DNA of 64,000 nt from Zizania palustris (Eukaryota > Streptophyta > Magnoliopsida > Poales > Poaceae), in assembly GCA_019279435.1 (NCBI GenBank), contig JAAALK010000287.1, positions 15,252,162 to 15,316,161 of the forward strand, written 5' to 3'. The position numbers were made by a program, and so were the translations under genes. How positions within the stretch are numbered: the first letter of the stretch is position 1; every line of letters starts with the position of its first letter. Positions 1 through 11,591 of the stretch are shown piece after piece. Under the pieces are notes generated by a model. It was not told the DNA's origin and did no database searches. It saw only the letters and a program-made list of their open reading frames with translations.

Positions 1-1892
1 AGAAAATAAACCGAAGGCCTAAGTCTAAAGGTTTCTAACCTAGAAGCATCTGATGATAAACAGTGTAAAACTAAAGTGGTGCAACTAGGCAGATAAACAA
101 GTTTGTAACAGGCCTATACTTCTCAATGAAATGATCTAAGTATGTATAAAGTGAAAAGAGAAGTTAATGTCCAAAGTTGTCTCCTGTTTGGGACTTGGCG
201 AAGCCCCCTTTGCACGTCGAAGTCTGCTTCGGAGGATGGTGACGGAGTCTGTCTGAAATGCCGAAGGTGACACTGTCTAGCCTAGTTCGAAGTGGTAAGA
301 AGCGAAGTGTACTTCGGAGCGAAGTAAAACAGTGACGAAGCTTGGTTCGAAGTATGCACTTCGAAGACAAGTCTTCGCACACAGCTTCGACTCACGAGCT
401 TCGGAGCGAAGTAAAACAGTGCCGGAGCCTGCTTCGAAGTATGCACTTCGAAGACAAGACCTCGAACGTACTTCGAATCGAAAGCCTCGAAGCTAAACCA
501 TCGAACACGAGACTTCGAACTCAAAAACTTCGAACACACAAACAGACCATCTTCGAACGTAGGGGCGAAGTCTGTCACGTGATAGAAAATCAAGTCCGAA
601 GCCTACACTCTATCTTTGAAAAAGGGAAAACTTCCGGAGGAGAAACGAAGGCAGACACGCCACAAAGAAATTCAAGCGAAGTCTATCAGAACAGACAAAC
701 CTTGAACCCAACTTCGAAACCTAAAGAAGTGTGCACTTCGAACAGATAGATTCGGAGTATGCTAGTTCGAAGTATGCGATGTTGTCCATACAGGAGGAAC
801 TTCGAATCTAGCAGCACAGACACAAAAACCGAAGTTCGAAGTCTGAGCGAAGCCTTTAAAAAAAGGTTCGATCGAAGCCTGCCTCACGGAGTTGAGGGGC
901 TTCGCACTGAAATGAGCTTCGCCAGACACACCCAGAAAAAGGTAAAAGGACTGTCAGCTTCGATCAAAAAGCTGTGCAATAGAAGGTGAAAAGCTGCTAC
1001 AGAGAGCTGTAGCTACAGCAAAGCAGTACTAGTTGCAACAGCAAGAACTAGTACTCCCACCGTGAAGAACACAAGCAACAGAAGAAGCTTCTCCCCAAGA
1101 AATAAAATCACCAGCTCGTGCCCAAGGCATTAACTTCCCAAACCGAACAAGATGCAAGCAATAAATTCACAGGAGACCAAGGATTAAATGCATCCAACTG
1201 ATTTGAGACGAAATAATGCAAGAACAGTGAGAGGGAAGCCCCTGGCGGCGCACACAGGAGAGAGAAGGGAGACAAAGTGACCCAAAAAGGTGGATTTGAT
1301 TTCAGCACAAAGGGTAGTCCAAACCCTAGGGATTGGGGTGCTATTTATAGGCAGCCCAACACTAGGAGTATTCTACCAGCCCCTTAGGGTTTTTACAGAC
1401 TCAAAAATACAGAAAAAGACTCTACTGCCCTTAGGTATTTTTACAGACACAACTGACTGACTGTGGGCCTAGAGTAACAGATGACATATCCTGAAGCTAC
1501 TCTTCTGGACAGTCGGATACAGAATCAACGGTTGTCAGTTTTACGCCGAAACTGACAAAGCCTCCACCAGCTTTGCATCAGGTACCCGGATTGGGCCGGC
1601 CCGACCCCACAGCTCTCTCAGCCCGGCAATCGCTCACCGCCCGTGTACCTGAGTCAGTCCTGGTCAACAGCCCAGTGGGTCTTCTACTGCTTCTGGCCCA
1701 TGCACCCGGATTGGGTCAGCCCGACTTCGCAGCCTCCTCTGCCCGACAGTCGCTTGCTGCCCGTGTACCTGAGTCACACGCGGCCCATGAAACAGCAGAT
1801 CTCTTCTCTTCTTCAGTCCTTGTTGACTATCGTTGACAATGACTCATCACTTCTAGAGCCATGAGGCCCACGCTATTCAGCATGGCTCCTCA
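1..1892 (-). repeat. 3' LTR of Copia element A, left end missing
   Basis: Sequence matches the LTRs at 25563-27480 and 34844-36759. It ends CA at 1892, directly before the polypurine tract, so the minus-strand LTR starts TGAGGAGCC. A minus-strand TATA box (CTATAAATAG) lies at 1341-1350. The stretch from about 280 to 930 is crowded with the palindrome TTCGAA. Only the first tens of bases of the plus-strand end are lost to the window edge, judged from the alignment to element D. Confidence 0.9.
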
Positions 1893-1903
1893 ATCTCCCC
1901 CTT
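1893..1903 (-). other. Polypurine tract of element A
   Basis: On the minus strand this reads CAAGGGGGAGAT and abuts the LTR start TGAGGAGCC. It is the primer site for plus-strand DNA synthesis in LTR elements. The same junction is seen in elements B and D. Confidence 0.85.
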
Positions 1904-3217
1904 GATGAGAGCATTGTCAACACTCCTCAATTCTCAGCTCTTCAGCACCTGCGAACAAATGTGGAAACACGAAAACAAAACACAAGAGAACAAAGAAGAA
2001 GAAAAATAAGGTAAAAGTTTAACCTTAATGACCAAAAGCCAAACAAAAGCAAGAACCGGTCATTATGGTTAACCAAAACACAAAAGCTCAAAATGAGTGC
2101 GATTGCAGAACAACAAGGATATCAACAGAGTAAGAACGCCCCCTTAAACTCTGATCCCAATTTTCTCCCCCTTGTTGACAAGTGAACTCATCAAGCACTC
2201 AAAAGAGACACAGACTCCCCCTGAAATGCAACTCCCCCTCAAAATATGCAGTGAATGCAACTGGGGTGCAGGTGGAGTGAAGAAAGTGTGCTTCTCAGAT
2301 ATGATTGACTGCAAATACAGTATCTAACAGGTATAGCAAAAGAGATACTGTCTAAGACACATGGCATGATCAGTGCAAGAGATGATATCTAAAGAAAGTC
2401 ATTTAGCACGCATTTGTCAATTTTTGCAAATAAAAACATCACCACATTGTCTAGTAAACAAGCAAGGTAAAGCATGAGATGCAAAAGCTAACTGATATCT
2501 ACCAAGATAAGCATTGTCCAAAAGCAAAGTGCTTCAGCAAACTTGTTATCTTTTAAATGTTCAGGCTTTTTCAATTTTCCTTTTTCATTTTTTGCCAAGG
2601 GTTATTTGCATGTCAAACCTTATGCTAACCGACCAAGTCAAGCCTAGGCCAGAAATGGGCCATCAGAAGCTTAAGACATTGGTCTTGGCATACACTACAC
2701 TGTCCTAGTTCATACCAAAGTGCTATGGTAAGCAATCCAGAACAATATAGTGCGACAAAGCAAACCCACTTGGATCTTTTCAACTTAAACACAAAAAGGC
2801 ATGGAATTTTTCATTCATTTTTGATTTTTATCATTTTTATAGCACATTTTCCATGTTAAAGCATAAAGATGTCCAAGTTGCATATCTGCATCTATGTGAT
2901 GAACTAGCTACAAGGCATGTACCAAATAGCAAAAGCATTCAGCCTACACATGCTAGTTACCAGAAGCAATGGTGATCATGTTTCAAGTTGAAAGCGTAAA
3001 AACCATGCATATGACAGATATCAAACATGTCAAGCGAACTGAATCAAGGCATGATCATTGACAAGTAATCAAAAGCATGTACCAGCTAGAATGAGTAAAG
3101 CAGTTCATTCATATAACAGAAGCAAGCTCAAAGGTGTGATATGTGAATATGCAAGATAGGAACACACACAAAAAGACTAAAAAAGTAAAGAAGAAAGAAA
3201 AACTGACGCAAAATATC
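1904..3217 (-). other. Noncoding 3' spacer of element A with extra polypurine-like tracts
   Basis: There is no credible gene between the pol stop and the polypurine tract. The minus strand shows further G-rich purine tracts at 2137-2145, 2165-2173, 2214-2223 and 2231-2240. The spacer is conserved at similar length in elements B (7572-8955) and D (27492-28831). SIRE elements of dicots can carry an env-like gene here; none is visible in this one. Confidence 0.7.
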
Positions 3218-6200
3218 CTAGAAAGGATACACAACACCCAAATCCCCTCGTAAACGTTCAAATGTAGACTGATCTAGGGGTTTGGTAAAAATGTCAGCCA
3301 ACTGATGATGGGTATCAACATGAATAAGGTCAATGACACCTTTCTCATATTGATCCCGCAAGAAGTGAAAGCGCACATCAATATGTTTGGTTTTTGAATG
3401 GAGACATGGGTTTTTCCCTACACTAATAGCACTCGTGCTGTCGCAAAACAATGGAACCCTGGTAGGAAAGAGCAACCCAAAGTCTCGTAGAGTAGAAATC
3501 ATCCAAACCATCTGTGAGCAGCAGCTGGCAGCAGCTACGTACTCGGCCTCTGTGGTCGAAAGAGCAACTCCAGATTGCTTTCGAGAAGACCAAGATACAA
3601 GGGAAGAACCAAGAAACTGGCAAGTACCGGAAGTCAACTTGCGATCCAACCGGCACCCACCAAAGTCGGCGTCCGAAAAGCCAGATAAATCAAGTGATGA
3701 TGATGCTGAATAATAAAGACCAAGATCAGGCGCATAGGTGAGATACCTGAAAATGCACTTGACAGCCTGCCGGTGAGACACGCGTGGTGAAGACTGAAAA
3801 CGCGCGCAAAGTCCCACGGCGAACTGTATGTCTGGTCTTGTTGCTGTTAAGTATAGCAGCGAACCGATCATCCCTCGAAATTCTCTCTCATTGACCTTGA
3901 CACCGCTCTCGTCCTTGTCCAAACCTCCAGAGGTACCCATCGGGGTCATCTGCGGCTTCAATTCACCACCAAAGTCAAATTTCTTAAGCATATCACGAGT
4001 GTACTTACCTTGGTGGATGAAGGTGCCGTCCTTGGTCTGCTTGATCTGGAGCCCTAAAAAGTACTTAAGCTCACCCATGAGGCTCATCTCAAACTCACTG
4101 TGCATCTGCTCAGAAAACTTGGACACAAGAGAATCAGTAGTACCGCCAAAAATAATATCGTCCACATAAATCTGAGCGACTAAGAAGTCTGAAGCATCTC
4201 TGAGCAGGAAAAGAGTTTTATCCACAGAACCCATCACAAAGCCCTTTCCCAACAAAAATTGCTTTAACCGGTCATACCAAGCCCTGGGAGCTTGCTTCAA
4301 CCCGTATAAAGCTTTGTGCAATTTAAAAACATGTCGAGGAAACTTAGGGTTCTCAAAACCGGGGGGTTGCCTAACATAAACCTCCTCCTCAATGAACCCA
4401 TTTAGAAAAGCACTCTTAACGTCCATTTGAAAAAGCTTAAAACCCTTCGAAACGGCAAAAGCTAGAAGAATACGAATGGACTCAAGACGGGCAACAGGAG
4501 CGAAGGTTTCTTCAAAGTCAATACCTTCCTTCTGGCAATAACCCTGGGCAACTAGTCGAGCCTTGTTGCGCACCACAACCCCATCTTCACCTTGTTTGTT
4601 CTTGAATACCCACTTGGTGCCTATGGGGTTGCATCCTGGTGGTGGCTCAACTAGTGTCCAAACCCGATTGCGGACAAAATTCTCAAGCTCTTCTTGCATA
4701 GCATTAATCCAATTAGAATCAGAAAGAGCATGAGAAATGTCTCTGGGCTCAAAAGATGCAACAAACGCAGATTCAGCAAACACAGCGAGAGAGGCAGAAG
4801 AACGCAAAGTCCTCTCAGTCAAATCACCAATGATGAGCTCTGAGGGGTGGTCACGCTGGACTGCTCGGGTTCCCTGGTGATCTGAAGTCACCTCACCGGA
4901 GTCAGCAGCCGGCACCTCTGGACTCGACTGAAGGGGCTCGATCGAAGTGGAAGAAGTGATCAGAGGTCCGCCTTCATCATCAGTCGAAGTCACAGAGGGT
5001 GTGGGCTCTGCGGGGGATGCAGAAGGCCCGCCCTCAACAGCAGCTGGAGTATCCTCATCTTCCTCAAAGATGGACTCTCCGAGCTCATCATCACCAGAAA
5101 GCTCAAAAGAAGGAGTCAAAGAAGGCAAGGACTCATCAAAAGAAACCTCACACGTCTCGACAAGCAGCTGGGATTCGAGGTTCCAAACACGGAAGCCTCG
5201 AGAATGCAATGCATAACCAAGAAAAATACCATCCCAGCAACGAGACTCAAACTTGTCCAAATGCCCTCCCTTCTTGAGCACAAAGCACTTGCAGCCAAAC
5301 GCTCGCAAGTGGGTCACCTTGGGCTGTCTGCCAAACCGCAACTCATATGAAGTCTTACCAATGTAAGCTCGAAGAAAAATACGGTTGGCAAGATAGCAAG
5401 CCGTGTTCATGGCTTCAGCCCAAAAACGCCTAGGAGTCCTGTGCTCGTCGAGCATCGTCCTGGCCATCTCAACTAGCGTGCGGTTCTTTCGTTCCACAAC
5501 GCCATTCTGTGGGGGAGTGTAAGGAGAAGAAAACTGATGGTCCAGACCCTGATCACCACAGAAGCTGACGAACTGAGAGTTCTTGAACTCAGAGCCGTTG
5601 TCGGAGCGAATTGCTCGCATCCGGCCATTGTTCTCATTCTTCAGCTTCAAGATCAAGTCATGGACAAATTGAAAAGTTTCATCCTTAGACTCCAAAAAGA
5701 AAACCCACGAGAAACGAGAAAAGTCGTCAACAATCACAAGTGCATACCACTTCCCACCGACTGAGCGTACCCGAGCTGGACCTACAGTGTCCAAATGCAA
5801 AAGCTCGCCTGGATACGTAGTCATCACCTGAGTTACAGGTGAGTGAGAAGCGGCAACCATTTTCCCATGACGACAGGGATGACAAACCAGATCCTTCTCC
5901 ATTTTAAGCTTGGGCAATCCTCGGATGAGGTCCATAGAGCTTAACCTGACTAGCAGATCAAAACTCAAATGACCTAACCTCCTATGCCACTTCCAGAGTT
6001 CAGAAGAGGATCCAGCAATCAAACAGCGAGAAGGGCCAAAAGAACTAGAGAAGTCAATTCGAAAAACTTTACCGAAAGGTAAATCTGACAAACCAAAGAC
6101 CCTCTAGAATCAACCACAGAAGAATTGCCCTTCTTAAAACGCACTTCCAAACCATCCTCAAGAAGTTGCGAAACAGAGATTAAATTAAAGTTCAAGTGTT

Positions 6201-6414
6201 TAACCAAAGCAACATTCTTTAAAGAGAAATGATCTGAAATGCTGATTGAGCCTATGCCACTTACTTTCCCTTGACCGCTGTTCCCGAACGTGATGTACTC
6301 TTTGGAGCTCGGGGGAGTGAGACTGGAGAACCATCTGCGATGTCCCGTCATGTGGCGAGAGCATCCTGAGTCCATGATCCAAACGTCCTCCAGTCCCCGG
6401 TCCTGCACAATCAA
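3218..6414 (-). pseudogene. pol: Copia pol polyprotein of element A, one frameshift
   Basis: Encodes protease, integrase, reverse transcriptase and RNase H for copying the element through RNA. The protease motif DSGCSRHMTG lies near the right end. After a 1-base loss near 6080 the frame changes, and the rest is open for 957 residues. Within that part I see the integrase zinc finger (WHRRLGH and CHPC), the DDE core (VIVDDFSRF near residue 120, SDNGSEF near 165, VVERKNRT near 200), reverse transcriptase motifs (MDVKSAFLNG near 554 and YVDDI near 641) and RNase H motifs (STTEAEYVAA near 847 and KTKHIDVRFHFLRD). It is the best preserved pol in the window and the only one without a stop over this length. 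The frameshift lies just before the integrase, so it separates protease from the remaining enzymes. It could be a sequencing error; otherwise the copy is inactive. Confidence 0.92.
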
Positions 6415-6490
6415 TGTCTGTAAGTGGGAGCAAATGGTCCGGCACCAGGTTTAGCAAAAGAGCTAAATCAGTGTCGAGCCATCTGCTCAA
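6411..6490 (-). pseudogene. gag: C-terminal end of gag, element A
   Basis: The last residues of gag read toward PTYRH and stop at TGA (6413-6411), matching the gag end of element D (PTYSH). An in-frame TGA replaces the tryptophan codon seen in D. The protease frame begins overlapping this stop in the -1 frame. The rest of gag is hidden by the N gap. Confidence 0.7.
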
Positions 6491-7490
6491 NNNNNNNNNN
6501 NNNNNNNNNNNNNNNNNNNNNNNNNNNNNNNNNNNNNNNNNNNNNNNNNNNNNNNNNNNNNNNNNNNNNNNNNNNNNNNNNNNNNNNNNNNNNNNNNNNN
6601 NNNNNNNNNNNNNNNNNNNNNNNNNNNNNNNNNNNNNNNNNNNNNNNNNNNNNNNNNNNNNNNNNNNNNNNNNNNNNNNNNNNNNNNNNNNNNNNNNNNN
6701 NNNNNNNNNNNNNNNNNNNNNNNNNNNNNNNNNNNNNNNNNNNNNNNNNNNNNNNNNNNNNNNNNNNNNNNNNNNNNNNNNNNNNNNNNNNNNNNNNNNN
6801 NNNNNNNNNNNNNNNNNNNNNNNNNNNNNNNNNNNNNNNNNNNNNNNNNNNNNNNNNNNNNNNNNNNNNNNNNNNNNNNNNNNNNNNNNNNNNNNNNNNN
6901 NNNNNNNNNNNNNNNNNNNNNNNNNNNNNNNNNNNNNNNNNNNNNNNNNNNNNNNNNNNNNNNNNNNNNNNNNNNNNNNNNNNNNNNNNNNNNNNNNNNN
7001 NNNNNNNNNNNNNNNNNNNNNNNNNNNNNNNNNNNNNNNNNNNNNNNNNNNNNNNNNNNNNNNNNNNNNNNNNNNNNNNNNNNNNNNNNNNNNNNNNNNN
7101 NNNNNNNNNNNNNNNNNNNNNNNNNNNNNNNNNNNNNNNNNNNNNNNNNNNNNNNNNNNNNNNNNNNNNNNNNNNNNNNNNNNNNNNNNNNNNNNNNNNN
7201 NNNNNNNNNNNNNNNNNNNNNNNNNNNNNNNNNNNNNNNNNNNNNNNNNNNNNNNNNNNNNNNNNNNNNNNNNNNNNNNNNNNNNNNNNNNNNNNNNNNN
7301 NNNNNNNNNNNNNNNNNNNNNNNNNNNNNNNNNNNNNNNNNNNNNNNNNNNNNNNNNNNNNNNNNNNNNNNNNNNNNNNNNNNNNNNNNNNNNNNNNNNN
7401 NNNNNNNNNNNNNNNNNNNNNNNNNNNNNNNNNNNNNNNNNNNNNNNNNNNNNNNNNNNNNNNNNNNNNNNNNNNNNNNNNNNNNNNNNN
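6491..7490. other. Assembly gap, exactly 1000 N
   Basis: The round length suggests a nominal gap size. The left edge is inside gag of Copia A; the right edge is 81 bp before the end of the LTR of Copia B. The 5' half of A and most of the 3' LTR of B should lie here, which would need clearly more than 1 kb. Open frames crossing this stretch are artefacts. Confidence 0.99.
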
Positions 7491-7571
7491 CATGTCTCTT
7501 CTTTGACTTCTGTTGACAATCACTCATCACATTTGGATCATAAGACCCATGCTCTTCAACATGGTTCCTCA
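7491..7571 (-). repeat. Terminal 81 bp of the 3' LTR of Copia B
   Basis: It matches the last bases of the LTR at 38683-40417 and ends ATGGTTCCTCA just before a polypurine tract (7572-7582, TCTCCCCTTG on plus). The rest is missing in the N gap. Confidence 0.85.
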
Positions 7572-8955
7572 ATCTCCCCTTGATGAGTGCATTGTCAACA
7601 CCCTCTTCAGCAATTCTTCAGAACCTTCAAAACATGTGGAAACACGAAAACAAAAACAAAAGAAAATAGAAAGAAGAAAATAAAATAAAAGTGAACCTTA
7701 ATGACCAAAAGCCAACACATGCAAGGAAACGGTCATTATGGTTAACCAAAAATAAAGACTCAAAAACAAGTGCAATCTCAGAAATATCATCAAAGATATC
7801 TAAAGAGTAAAGGTAAAGACTGAAAAACTCCCCCTGAAATAAATCCAAGAGAAAATCCAAAAATGTCCCCTAAACTCCAAAATTTCTTCCCCCCTTGTTG
7901 ACAATTGAACTCATCAAGTGAGACTAAATGCACTCTAAAAAGACATAGACACAACTCAAACTCCCCTTGAAAGGCAGCTCCCCCTCACAATATGCCATGA
8001 ATGCAAATGGGGTGCAGGTGGAGTGTAAAAAGCATGCTTCTTAGATATGATTAACTGCAATTACACCATCTAACAGGTATAGCAAAAGATATACTGTCTA
8101 AGATACATGACATGATCAGTGCAACAGATGATATCTAAAGAGAATCATTAGCAAGCATTTTTTGAATTTTGCAAACAAAAGCATCACCACATTTTCTAGT
8201 TGACAAGCAAAGTAAAGCATGAGATGCAAGAGCTAACTGATATCTACCAAGATAAGCATTGTACCGAACAAAGTGCTTCAGCAAACTTGTCATCCTTTTT
8301 AAAATTTTAAGACTTTTTCTTTTTCATTTCTGCCAGGGGTTATTTGCATGTCAACCTTATGCTAACCGATCAAGCCAAGCCTAGACCAGAGCTGGACCAT
8401 AAGAAGCTTAAGACATTGGTCTTGGCATACATTACACCGTCCTAGTTCATATCAAAGTGCTATGGTAAGCAGTCTAGAACAATGCAATGCGACAAAGCAA
8501 ACCCACCTGGATCTTTTCAAATAATCATAAAAATGCATGATTTTTTCATTTTTCTGAATTTTTATCATTTTTATAGCACATTTTTTATGTTTAAACCATA
8601 TAGATGTCCAAGTTGCATATATGCATCTAAGTAAGGATCTAGCTACCAGGCATGTAAAAGATAGCGAAAGCATTCAGCCTACACATGCTAGTTACCAGAA
8701 GCAATGGTGATAATTTTTCAATTTTAAAGCATAAAAGTCATGCATATGACAAATATCAGATATATCATGTGAACTGAAACAGAACATGATCATCGACAAG
8801 TAATCAAAAGCATATACTAGCTAGAGCAAGTAAAGCAGATCAATCATATAACAGAAGCAAACTTAAAATGTGATATATGATTATGCATGATATGAACGCA
8901 CACAAAAAGACTCAATAAAAAACAAAGAAGAAAGAAAAAACTGACTCAAAGTATC
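7572..8955 (-). other. Noncoding 3' spacer of Copia B
   Basis: Homologous to the spacers of A and D. It contains the polypurine tract at its left edge and further purine tracts on the minus strand, for example around 7887-7900 and 7963-7985. No gene is visible. Confidence 0.7.
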
Positions 8956-11526
8956 CTAAAAAGGATACACGACTCCCAAATCCCCTCGCAAACGCTCAAA
9001 AGTAGACCGATCTAGGGGTTTGGTAAAAATGTCAGCCAACTGCTGATGGGTATCAACATGAACAAGATCAATGACCCCTTCTCATATTTATCCCTCAGAA
9101 AATAAAAACGCACATCAATATGTTTGGTTTTTGAATGAAGACATGGGTTTTTCCCTACACTAATTGCACTAGTGCTATCAAAAAACAAAGGAACTCTGGA
9201 AGGGAAGAACAACCCAAAATCCCGCAAAGTAGAAATCATCCAAACCAACTATGAGTAGCAGCTAGCAGCAGCTACATACTCAGCCTCACTAGTAGAAAGC
9301 GCAACTCCAGATTGTTTATGAGAAGACCAAGATACAAGTGAAGAACCAAGAAGCTGGCAAGTACCGGAAGTCGACTTGTGATCCAGCCGGCACCCACCGA
9401 AATCCACGTCCAAAAAACTAGATAAATCAAGAGACGATGATGCAGAATAGTAAAGACCTAGATCAGGAGCATAAGTAAGGTAGCTGAATATATGCTTGAC
9501 AGCCTGCCGGTGAGATGCGCGTGGTGAAGACTGAAAACACGCGCACACACCCACGGCAAACTGAATGTCCAGTCTCGTCGTATTCAAGTATAGCAACGAT
9601 CTGATCATCCCTCGATACTCTCTCTCATTGACCTTGACGCCGTCCTTGTCCAGGCCGCCAAATGTACCCATTGGTGTCATCTGTGGCTTCAGCTCTCCAC
9701 CAAAGTCAAATTTCTTTAGCATGTCCTGTGTGTACTTGCCCTAGTGGATGAAGATGTCGTCCTTGGTCTGCTTGATCTGGAGCCCTAAGAAGTACTTGAG
9801 CTCACCCATGAGACTCATCTCAAACTCTCTGTGCATCTGCTCAAAAAACTTAGACACAAGCTCATTAGTAGAACCACCAAAAATAATATCGTCCACGTAA
9901 ATCTGAGCAACCAATAAGTCTGAACCAGCTCTGAGCAAGAAAAGAGTTTTGTCCATAGACCCCATTACAAAACCGTTCCGCGACAAAAACTACTTTAAGC
10001 GATCATACCAAGCCCTGGGGGCTTGCTTCAGACCGTATAACGCTTTCTGCAACTTGAAAACATGTTGAGGAAACTTAGGGTTCTCAAAATCGGGGGGGCT
10101 GCTTGACGTTGAAGGAGTGATCAGAGGTACGTCCTCGTCCTCAGTCGAAGTCTCAAAAGGTGTGGGGTTTGCAGGCTGTGCAGAAGGCCCACCCTCATCA
10201 ACAGCAGGAGTGTCATCATCTTCCTCGAAGATGGTCTCTCCAAGCTCATCATCTCCAGAAAGCTCAAAAGGAGTCAGCAAAGGCATGGACTCATCAAAAC
10301 ACGAAAGCCTCGAGAATGCAAAGCATAACCAAGAAAAACTCCATCCCAACAACGAGATTCAAACTTGTCCAAATGCCCTCCCTTCTTGAGCACAAAGCAC
10401 TTGCAACCAAACGCTCGCAAGTGACTTACGTTGGGCTGTCTACCAAACCGCAACTCATATGATGTCTTACCTAAGTAAGCTCTAAGAAAAATGCGGTTGG
10501 CCAGATAGCAAGTCGTGTTCATGGCTTTAGCCCAAAAGCGCTTAGGAGTCCTATGCTCATCGAGCATCGTCCTGGCCATCTCAACCAGTGTGCGGTTCTT
10601 TCGTTCCACAACACCGTTCTGTGGGGGAGTGTAAGGGGCAGAAAACTAATGATCAAGACCCTGACCACTACAGAAGCTGACGAACTAAGAGTTCTTAAAC
10701 TCAGAGCCGTTGTCCAAACGAATTGCTCGAATCCGACTATTATTCTCGTTCTCCAGCTTCAAAATCAGGTCATGGACAAACTGAAAAGCCTCATCCTTAG
10801 ACTCCAGAAAGAAAACCCACGAGAATCGAGAAAAATCGTCAACTATCACAAGCGTGTACCACTTCCCACCGACTGAGCGTACTCGAGCTGGACCAACTGT
10901 ATCCATGTGTAACAGCTCTCCCGGGTACGAAGTCATCACCTGAGTCACAGGTGCGTGAGAAGCGGCAACCATTTTCCCATGATGACAGGGATGGCAAACT
11001 AGATCCTTCTCCATCTTCAGTTTGGGCAATCCTCGGATAAGGTCCATGGAGCTCAATCTGACTAGCAGATCAAAACTCAAATGACCTAACCTCCTATGCC
11101 ACTTCCAGATCTCAGAGGAGGATCCAGCAATCAAACAGCGAGAAGAGCCAAAAGAACTAGAGAAATCAATACGAAAACCTTACCGAACGGTAAGATCTGG
11201 CAAACCAAGGATCCTCTAGAATCAACAACAGAAGACATGCCCTTCTTAAAGCGAACCTCTAAACCATCCTCAAGAAGTTGCGAAATAGAAATCAAATTAA
11301 AATTCAAGTTTCCAACCAAAGCAACATTCTTCAAAGAGAAATGATCAGAGATGCGAATCGACCCAATACCTTGTACCTTCCCTTGACCACTGTACCCGAA
11401 AGTGATGTACTCCTTGGAGCTCGGGGGAGTGAGGCTGGAGAACCATCTGCGGTGTCCTGTCATGTGGCGAGAACATCCTGAATCCATGATCCACACGTCC
11501 TCCAGTCCTCGATCCTGTAAGATCAA
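8956..11526 (-). pseudogene. pol: Copia pol of element B, degraded
   Basis: Right to left it shows protease (DSGCSRHMTG near 11470), integrase (WHRRLGHLSF, VIVDDFSRF, VERKNRT), the second half of reverse transcriptase (YVDDIIFGG near 9890) and RNase H (STSEAEYVAA near 9280). There are several frameshifts and stops. A deletion near 10095 fuses the linker after integrase directly to the reverse transcriptase at the PP-FENPK motif, removing its N-terminal part including the MDVKSAFLNG region present in A and D. A smaller deletion lies near 10300. This copy cannot make reverse transcriptase. Confidence 0.9.
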
Positions 11527-11591
11527 TGGTCATGAGTGGGAGCAAACGGTCCGACGCCAGGTTTAGCAAAAGAGCTAAACAAGTGTCGAGC

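Larger units (their letters stand above)
1..6490 (-). mobile_element. Copia (SIRE/Maximus-type) element A, partial
   Basis: This is the 3' half of an LTR retrotransposon on the minus strand. In element order (right to left) it shows the end of gag, pol with protease, integrase, reverse transcriptase and RNase H, a noncoding spacer, a polypurine tract and the 3' LTR. The LTR runs off the left edge of the window. The gag body, primer site and 5' LTR would lie in or beyond the N gap at 6491. Domain order integrase before reverse transcriptase makes it Copia. The long gag, the long 3' spacer with several polypurine-like tracts and the LTR of about 1.9 kb fit the SIRE (Maximus) lineage; the lineage call is inferred by comparison with elements B and D here and with what is known of that group. 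Confidence 0.9.

Noticed and set aside
1904..3217. Env-like gene in the 3' spacer of a SIRE element
   Set aside because: No open frame of useful length on the element strand in A, B or D.
6200..7583. Several open frames spanning the N gap
   Set aside because: They are open only because N codons are not stops; no real sequence supports them.
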